9,435 nt of DNA from Dehalococcoidia bacterium (GTDB taxonomy: Bacteria; Chloroflexota; Dehalococcoidia; Dehalococcoidales; Fen-1064). Positions 5,230 to 9,435 of the stretch are shown here, piece after piece (the stretch's first letter is position 1; each line of letters begins with the position of its first letter). The DNA lies in contig JAUYDN010000007.1 in NCBI GenBank assembly GCA_030691775.1, forward strand, positions 1 to 9,435. The letters run 5' to 3'. The position numbers and the translations under genes are program-made. The notes under the pieces are model-generated. The model worked only from the letters and a program-made list of their open reading frames with translations, was not told where the DNA came from and did not search any database.

Positions 5230-6750
5230 ATGTCTACCGAGAAGCCCAATATCCTGGTAATTATGACCGATACCCAGCGCTGTGACACGCTCTCCTTTAT
5301 GGGCAATCCGCGTGCCGTCTCACCCAATCTCGACCGGCTGGCGCGGGAGGGTGTCTATTTCCGCCAGGCGCACACATCGTCACCGGTCTGCATGCCGGCG
5401 CGGTGCAGTTTTCTCACCGGTCTGCATACGCCCGTCCACGGCTGTATCGAAAACGGTTTCGACCGCCGGGAAGGACAAACAACCCTGCCCGACCTGATGA
5501 AGGCACAGGGTTATACGAATATCATGGTGGGCAAGGCACACTTCGGGCAAATACCGGCATCTTTCGATATCCGCCACCTCAGTGTGGAAAAACCCCTGCC
5601 TTTTAATGATGGTTACACTGAGCATCTCAAAAAGCATGGCTATGACCGCACCCGCGACCACCGCCACCCCACCCCCATCCCCGAGGACATTCACATGGAA
5701 GCGTGGCTTGCCGACCGTACCATTGAATCTCTAGAGCAGGTACGCCGTGAAAGCAGGATGCCCTTCTTCGCTATCTTCTCGATGTTCAGTCCGCACGCAA
5801 CAATCGACCCGCCCGGCAAATGGGCGAACCTATATGACAACCTGCCCCTTCCCGAAATTAATTACGTAAGTGGTGAAGAAAACAATCAGCCCCCGATGAT
5901 TAACCGATTGCTCGGACTGGGGCCATTCACGAGACCGCCGCGTATTGAAAACCTGCCACCGGAGATGTCCGCCTTTGCGGATGAGATTAGATACCACGTC
6001 TATGACCCGGCGAATCTGGATATGCTCGATAAAATCCGCCGTAATTACTACGGCCTGGCGGCTTATTGCGATGCGCAGGTGGGTAGAGTGCTCGATTACC
6101 TGGATAAAACCGGTCTGCGTAAGGAGACGCTGGTCGTTTTCACCTCCGACCACGGCCAGCAGTACTGGGACCACGGTTTTAACAACAAGCACACCTATTA
6201 TGATGCCTCGTGGCGGGTACCCCTGGTGATGAGTATGCCGGGGACTCTGTCTCAGGGTGCGGTACAGGACTTTGCCATCTGGAACGATTTGACGGCGACC
6301 GTGCTCGGCGCGGCGGGTACCTCATACAAACCGGTGCAGGGTTTCGACCTGTTCACGCCGCTCGCGCAGGGTAAAGAATCGCCACGGCGGTGTGGGGTGG
6401 GGACACTCTTCACCTCCTGCGCGCTGGCGAGCCGGCGGTGGAAGCTCGAGTATTATTTCGACGAAGGGAACGGGCGTCTCTTCGATAGGCTCAAGGACCC
6501 GCTGGAACGGACGGACCTTTATACCAGCCTCGACCACAAAAAGGTGCGGGATGAGCTTTTACGGGCACTGCTGACCTGGCGGGCGGGACTGACGGACGTG
6601 CAGTTTCTAACCCAGGTTAAATCCGGCTTGCGGGCGGCACCGGTGGCACAACTGGCGCGCAGGCTGGTGGCAGACTGGCACGGTTATGACGGGGAACAAC
6701 GGCTGAACGAGGCGGCGGAAAGAATCGATAGAGAGACGGAAGCGCTATAA
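5230..6750 (+). CDS. Sulfatase family protein (Cys-type, cytoplasmic)
   Basis: A 506-residue alkaline-phosphatase-superfamily sulfatase or related phosphonate/phosphate-ester hydrolase. The N-terminal core begins at NILVIMTDTQR (7-17) with metal ligand D14. The active-site signature is CMPARCSFLTG (54-64), in which C54 would be converted to formylglycine and R58 assists. Further expected residues are K102 and H104 in GKAHFG, H189 in SPH, D307 and H308 in TSDHG, and K320. The C-terminal part has the usual DPLERTDLY stretch (about 433-441). There is no signal peptide or membrane segment, so it acts in the cytoplasm, unlike most exported sulfatases. The start at ATG 5230 is set by GGAGG six bases upstream and by the first homologous residues; the frame is open 129 codons further upstream, but that stretch is repeats. 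No maturase (anaerobic sulfatase-maturating enzyme or FGE) is nearby. Substrate unknown. Confidence 0.88.
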   Translation: MSTEKPNILVIMTDTQRCDTLSFMGNPRAVSPNLDRLAREGVYFRQAHTSSPVCMPARCSFLTGLHTPVHGCIENGFDRREGQTTLPDLMKAQGYTNIMVGKAHFGQIPASFDIRHLSVEKPLPFNDGYTEHLKKHGYDRTRDHRHPTPIPEDIHMEAWLADRTIESLEQVRRESRMPFFAIFSMFSPHATIDPPGKWANLYDNLPLPEINYVSGEENNQPPMINRLLGLGPFTRPPRIENLPPEMSAFADEIRYHVYDPANLDMLDKIRRNYYGLAAYCDAQVGRVLDYLDKTGLRKETLVVFTSDHGQQYWDHGFNNKHTYYDASWRVPLVMSMPGTLSQGAVQDFAIWNDLTATVLGAAGTSYKPVQGFDLFTPLAQGKESPRRCGVGTLFTSCALASRRWKLEYYFDEGNGRLFDRLKDPLERTDLYTSLDHKKVRDELLRALLTWRAGLTDVQFLTQVKSGLRAAPVAQLARRLVADWHGYDGEQRLNEAAERIDRETEAL

Positions 6751-7061
6751 CGTTACTCTACCGTTCTGAGATTTAAAGATACTCTATCTCCCTTTGCGCC
6801 TTGCCCCCAATGTTACTATGAAATTATCAACCAATGCCTTCTGTCATACCAGCGAAGGCTGGTATCCAGGCAAAGAAACACTGGATTCCAGAGCGAGTCT
6901 GGAATGACAAGTTGGGGAAAGGTTTTCACTCTCGTGGTTCACCCTGAAGTCAACATGACTGGGAGATTCGTCACCGCCGCTCTCCACAGGTGACTCAGTA
7001 AACCAGGGCAACCTCTGAGCGATGCCGAAGACAGGGTGACAGTAACCGTTCAATTTATCAT
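6751..7061. other. Noncoding gap after the sulfatase gene
   Basis: No gene is supported. The first 90 bp hold nothing I recognise and no terminator. A composite repeat follows at 6842-6909. Between 6938 and 7040 there are dyads CACCCTG (6940-6946)/CAGGGTG (7032-7038) and GTCACC (6970-6975)/GGTGAC (6989-6994), which resemble worn copies of CACCCTGA-type dispersed repeats. Confidence 0.55.
6842..6909. repeat. Composite element of two palindromes bounded by TGTCAT/ATGACA
   Basis: TGTCAT (6842-6847) and ATGACA (6904-6909) are inverted ends. Between them lie ATACCAGC-GAAG-GCTGGTAT (6846-6865) and ATTCCAGA-GCGAG-TCTGGAAT (6885-6905), separated by 19 bp. Each hairpin is an 8-bp perfect stem with a short purine-rich loop. 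The first shares arms with the element at 4902-4960. The arrangement of paired REP-like units suggests a non-autonomous mobile palindrome family. Confidence 0.7.
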
Positions 7062-7101
7062 TTGTTTATATACTGCTAATAACTGTTTACTGGCTGTTTA
7101 C
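7062..7101 (+). promoter_or_regulatory. Tandem 8-bp direct repeats at 10-11 bp spacing, OmpR/PhoB-type operator candidate
   Basis: TTGTTTAT (7062), CTGCTAAT (7073), CTGTTTAC (7083) and CTGTTTAC (7094) repeat with start-to-start distances of 11, 10 and 11 bp. The last two are identical. PhoB-family regulators bind head-to-tail repeats of this period, and the E. coli Pho box (CTGTCA repeats at 11 bp) is strikingly similar in form. A possible -10 TACTAT (7113-7118) begins 11 bp beyond the array, which is the spacing of PhoB-activated promoters that lack a -35. A PhoB-type regulator gene lies 250 bp away. The repeats are seen; the binding is inferred. Confidence 0.5.
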
Positions 7102-7124
7102 GAATGTGGCTTTACTATAGAGTC

Positions 7125-7243
7125 AACAAGGACGGAGGAAGAAGAAATACCAAAAAGGTTTTAGATAGCGTGCTCGCGCTCTGGCGATTCTGGTACCAAT
7201 GCTCGCTGATATGCCCCGACTGGTTCGGGGCATATCGGTTTTT
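7125..7243 (+). ncRNA. Candidate short stand-alone transcript (small RNA or tiny leader)
   Basis: Predicted from the possible promoter at 7062-7118 and the strong terminator at 7208-7243; it would be about 120 bases long. No gene follows on this strand, since the next genes run the other way, so it is not a leader of a known gene. It carries a strong Shine-Dalgarno-like GGAGGAAG (7134-7141) but no ATG, GTG or TTG at proper distance: the nearest triplet is ATA at 7148, opening a 5-codon frame, and a GTG at 7170 opens 27 codons that run through the terminator. TGCTCGC occurs twice (7171-7177, 7200-7206). I recognise no RNA family. The boundaries are guesses. Confidence 0.35.
7208..7243 (+). terminator. 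Strong intrinsic terminator
   Basis: GATATGCCCCGA (7208-7219), loop CTGGT, TCGGGGCATATC (7225-7236) form a perfect 12-bp stem, followed by GGTTTTT. On the minus strand no T-run follows the stem, so it works mainly for rightward transcription. It lies 457 bp beyond the sulfatase stop codon, so it either ends a long 3' tail of that transcript or a separate short RNA starting near 7125. Confidence 0.85.
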
Positions 7244-7279
7244 ACGAATATGAACAATAACAGGATGAATTGCGAACGA

Positions 7280-7345
7280 AGGGTGGTACGGTGTTTCTGA
7301 CAGGGAGAAAAGGATACTGGCTACCGGCTAGGTTTATGCCACCCT
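7280..7345 (-). other. Dyad just beyond the response regulator gene
   Basis: AGGGTGG (7280-7286) and CCACCCT (7339-7345) are complementary and flank 52 bp directly downstream of the response regulator stop. The loop is long and no T-run follows on the minus strand, so terminator function is weakly supported at best. Confidence 0.25.
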
Positions 7346-7348
7346 GGT

Positions 7349-8035
7349 TCAGCCCATCTTCACCAGCGAATAGCCGATGCCGGAGGTTGTCAGAATTAAC
7401 TTTGGGGCGCCGGGGGCGTCTTCAATTTTTTCACGTAGTCTCCGGATGTAGACCTTCAGGCTGTTCGCCGCGTCCGGATAGTCCCCGCCCCACACCGCCT
7501 CCGCCAGGCTGGAATAGGTAACCACGTGCCCGTAGTTCCTCATGAGGTGCTGGAGAATGCGCCGTTCCGTATTCGTCAACTTGATTTCATTGCCCTTGTA
7601 AACAAGCTGACCGTTCTGCGGGTTCAATGACATTGGTCCGCAAACAATCGGCTCTTCGTTCTCCTGGGAAGAGGCATAGCGCCGTAATAATGCCTGCACG
7701 CGGGAGAGGAGTTCCAGCTTGCGGAAAGGTTTGACCATGTAATCATCGGCGCCGTACTCTAAGCCCTTAACGATGTCATCTTCATCGGAGCGTACGGTCA
7801 GGATTAGCACAGGTACCAGTGAGAAAAGACGGACGCGCTTAAGCACTTCATAGCCGCTGATATCGGGTAAGCTCAGGTCCAGAATGACAATATCCGGCTT
7901 TTCGGTCTCCACCATCTCTACACCGCGCTCGCCGAGGTGGGTGGTCACAATCTGGGCATCAGGCCAGCGTATCTGCATTGCCACGCCGATGGCGGTGGTT
8001 ATCTCTGGGTTATCCTCAACAATTAATACCTTCAT
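7349..8035 (-). CDS. Two-component response regulator, OmpR/PhoB family
   Basis: A 228-residue DNA-binding response regulator, phosphorylated by the kinase encoded just upstream. The receiver domain (1-118) has acidic pocket E7 and D8, phosphoacceptor D53 in ILDLSLPD, switch T80 and conserved K102 in MVKPF. The winged-helix effector domain (about 130-226) has LTNTERRILQHL, the recognition helix around NSLKVYIRRLREKIE, and the closing TTSGIGYSL hairpin, all typical of OmpR/PhoB proteins. The ATG at 8035 has a modest GGTG six bases upstream. It is the second gene of an operon, 23 bp after the kinase stop, and ends in TGA. PhoB-family regulators bind tandem direct repeats, and such an array lies at 7062-7101. 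Signal and regulon are unknown. Confidence 0.93.
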   Translation of the reverse strand: MKVLIVEDNPEITTAIGVAMQIRWPDAQIVTTHLGERGVEMVETEKPDIVILDLSLPDISGYEVLKRVRLFSLVPVLILTVRSDEDDIVKGLEYGADDYMVKPFRKLELLSRVQALLRRYASSQENEEPIVCGPMSLNPQNGQLVYKGNEIKLTNTERRILQHLMRNYGHVVTYSSLAEAVWGGDYPDAANSLKVYIRRLREKIEDAPGAPKLILTTSGIGYSLVKMG

Positions 8036-8058
8036 TTTTTCACCGCCATTCCGCTCTC

Positions 8059-9339
8059 TTATCCGGGGTATTCCTTTTTCACCGGTAACGAGAAACTGAA
8101 GATACTGCCTTTCCCCTTTTCACTGCTCACCCATATTCTACCACCGTGAAGCTCGACCAGCGTTTTAGCGAGCTTCAGTCCTAACCCCAGCCCCGTCTGC
8201 CGTTCTAAAATACCACCAGTAATTTTAACATATGGCTCAAAAATCCGCTCAAGCTGGTCTGGCTCGATTCCCTGTCCCGTATCCTGAATTTCGACGATAA
8301 TTTCCTCTGTGTTTAGCCTTGTACGGAGCGTGATTATCCCCGTTTCCGGCGTATACTTGGTGGCGTTGCTCAAGAGGTTACGTAATACCTGGCGCATACG
8401 TGTTTCATCGCCGATGACAAGAGGGAGTGATGGCAGTAATTCCAGGACGAATTTCTGTGAGCGACTCGCTACCAGTGGGGACATCTCCTCCGCCATCTGC
8501 CGGATAATCAGGAGCATGTTCATAGGTTCGTTCCGCAAGCGTAGCATACCCACTTCGCCGCGCGCGGTATCCATCAGGTCGTCCAGGCGGTCGTTCATAT
8601 CCAGGGCGCCGCGGTAAATGTTCTTCGCCAGGCGTGTCCAGGGTTCCTGCGTCATACCCTCGAGTAATAACTCGCTCGAGGATAGGATAGGTGTAATGGG
8701 TGTTTTCAGTTCGTGGACAAGTTCACGTGTGTATTCGGAGCGCTTTTTGATTTCCTGTTCCAGGTCATCGCGGAGCTTTTTCTCCAGCTCCTGCTGTTTT
8801 TCGATTTTAACCAGCATAGAGTTGATGTCATCACTCAACGCCGAAAGCTCATCGTTTCCCTTGATGTATACGCGTGCAGTAACATCGCCTCTGGTCGATA
8901 CCTGATGGACATCGTTCCGTAATTTGGTGAGACGTGAAAGGACCCTCCGGTCCTGGAGTATGACGGCGGTTACCGACGCAATAATCGCCGCGACGGTGAG
9001 CAGGACCAGAGTAAACAGGACAGTCTGCTGTCCCTGCCGGTAAATAGAACGAAAAGACTCGGAGCGTAAGATTAAAGCGGGATTGCCGTAAATATCTTCA
9101 ACCATGATGTAGCTATAGATGGTCCGGCTATCTGCCGGCGAGATATAAATTGGCTCTGCACCCGGTTCATCCATTATCGTGCGGGCATCGATAAAATCCT
9201 CCGGTATCTCGTTGCCTGACAGCGGCTGGAATGTTAATGGCACGACGGTAGTCTCCGAAAGTGATTCGATTTCCGCCTCGTCGAACTCGCGCGCCATGAT
9301 AATTACCCCATGTTCCGGTCCGGTTCCGGCGCTGGTCAA
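8059..9339 (-). CDS. CHASE4-HAMP sensor histidine kinase, N-terminal part cut off
   Basis: Membrane sensor kinase and partner of the adjacent response regulator. Numbering from the TTG at 9339 (426 residues): residues 1-100 are the second half of an extracellular CHASE4 domain, including the typical DIYGNPALILR (82-92); the membrane helix is about 106-128; HAMP spans about 128-182 with a coiled coil to 205; the HisKA dimerisation domain has H209 in ELVHELKTP; the ATPase domain has N box NLLSNATKY (321-329), DTGQG (353-357), FEPY (367-370) and TGLGLGLKLA (382-391). The catalytic half is complete. The start is doubtful: TTG at 9339 has no Shine-Dalgarno sequence and falls inside the CHASE4 domain, and the first ATG is at 9297. 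In the same frame, CHASE4-like coding continues upstream of a TGA at 9358-9360 to the window edge, so the true gene starts beyond the window and carries a nonsense codon. As it stands the product would lack its first membrane helix. Confidence 0.85.
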   Translation of the reverse strand: MTSAGTGPEHGVIIMAREFDEAEIESLSETTVVPLTFQPLSGNEIPEDFIDARTIMDEPGAEPIYISPADSRTIYSYIMVEDIYGNPALILRSESFRSIYRQGQQTVLFTLVLLTVAAIIASVTAVILQDRRVLSRLTKLRNDVHQVSTRGDVTARVYIKGNDELSALSDDINSMLVKIEKQQELEKKLRDDLEQEIKKRSEYTRELVHELKTPITPILSSSELLLEGMTQEPWTRLAKNIYRGALDMNDRLDDLMDTARGEVGMLRLRNEPMNMLLIIRQMAEEMSPLVASRSQKFVLELLPSLPLVIGDETRMRQVLRNLLSNATKYTPETGIITLRTRLNTEEIIVEIQDTGQGIEPDQLERIFEPYVKITGGILERQTGLGLGLKLAKTLVELHGGRIWVSSEKGKGSIFSFSLPVKKEYPG

Positions 9340-9435
9340 TACAGGATAAGAGGCTAATCACCAGGATGTATCCGGTAAAATTACCAGGCCGGCAACTGGT
9401 TCGCTATACTTTGACCTGAATCGCCACGGGTCACT
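9340..9435 (-). pseudogene. Upstream part of the kinase sensor domain, separated by an in-frame TGA
   Basis: Read on the minus strand in the kinase frame, 9435-9361 encodes 25 residues including EPVAGLVILPDTSW, then TGA (9360-9358), then LASYPVLTSAGTGP running on into the kinase. In CHASE4 domains a stretch of the form 'aGlvll...LvasyPIltS' leads straight into 'GtGP..GvliMaR', so the two halves are one domain. A single base change (from TGG or CGA) would explain the stop; no frameshift is needed. TGA is used as a real stop in the response regulator, so recoding to Trp is unlikely. The 5' end lies outside the window. Confidence 0.6.

Noticed and set aside
7170..7253. 27-codon GTG-started frame rich in Trp codons, possible trp-type leader peptide
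   Set aside because: It runs through the terminator stem, its start is 31 bases from the Shine-Dalgarno-like sequence, and no biosynthetic gene lies downstream.
7280..7293. T-box-like AGGGTGGTAC sequence
   Set aside because: It resembles the T-box antiterminator core, but the following bases do not fit, no specifier stem is seen, the terminator lies upstream rather than after it, and no gene follows on that strand.
9358..9360. TGA read as selenocysteine or Trp
   Set aside because: A CHASE4 sensor domain has no redox role, I see no convincing SECIS-like hairpin just downstream, and TGA is a true stop in the response regulator gene.

Overview
The window reads as a piece of an anaerobic bacterial chromosome, most likely an uncultured Chloroflexota of the Dehalococcoidia type. 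This placement is inference. It rests on the style of the CHASE4-HAMP histidine kinase, a separate NDP-forming acyl-CoA synthetase alpha subunit, an acetoin-dehydrogenase-type E1 pair, and many short palindromic intergenic repeats with arms such as ATACCAGC/GCTGGTAT and ATTCCAGC/GCTGGAAT. There is no marker gene, rRNA or tRNA to prove it. The code is standard: TGA ends the response regulator, TAA ends the other complete genes.

Layout, left to right. 1-187: noncoding, with inverted repeats and a heptamer tandem repeat that carries the stop codon of the next gene. 188-1621 (-): acyl-CoA synthetase (NDP-forming) alpha-type subunit. 1730-2263 (+): a divergent MarR regulator. The 108-bp gap between these two holds a perfect 13-bp palindrome that is a likely MarR operator. 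2264-2631: a gap between convergent genes, packed with hairpins. 2632-3615 and 3628-4587 (both -): the E1 beta and alpha subunits of an acetoin-dehydrogenase-like 2-oxo acid/acetoin dehydrogenase, translationally coupled, with a good sigma70-type promoter at 4619-4647. 4648-5229: a second repeat-rich gap ending in a sigma70-like promoter. 5230-6750 (+): a cytoplasmic Cys-type sulfatase. 6751-7348: a third gap with a composite repeat, then an array of four 8-bp direct repeats at 10-11 bp spacing, a possible -10 box, and about 90 bp further on a very strong intrinsic terminator. 7349-9435 (-): a two-component operon, histidine kinase first and then an OmpR/PhoB-type response regulator.

How the genes may work together. 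The CoA ligase subunit plus MarR, the E1 alpha/beta pair and the sulfatase suggest small organic acid, ketone and sulfate-ester catabolism. Neither the E2/E3 partners of the E1 pair, nor an ATP-grasp subunit for the CoA ligase, nor a sulfatase-maturating enzyme lies in the window, so each must act with products encoded elsewhere.

The two most interesting observations are both near the right end. First, a PhoB-box-like operator array sits just upstream of what looks like a short, stand-alone terminated transcript (about 7125-7243), next to a PhoB-family regulator gene. Second, the kinase sensor domain continues in the same frame to the window edge but is cut by one in-frame TGA at 9358-9360, so the kinase is either a fresh pseudogene, an N-terminally shortened protein, or the victim of a base error.
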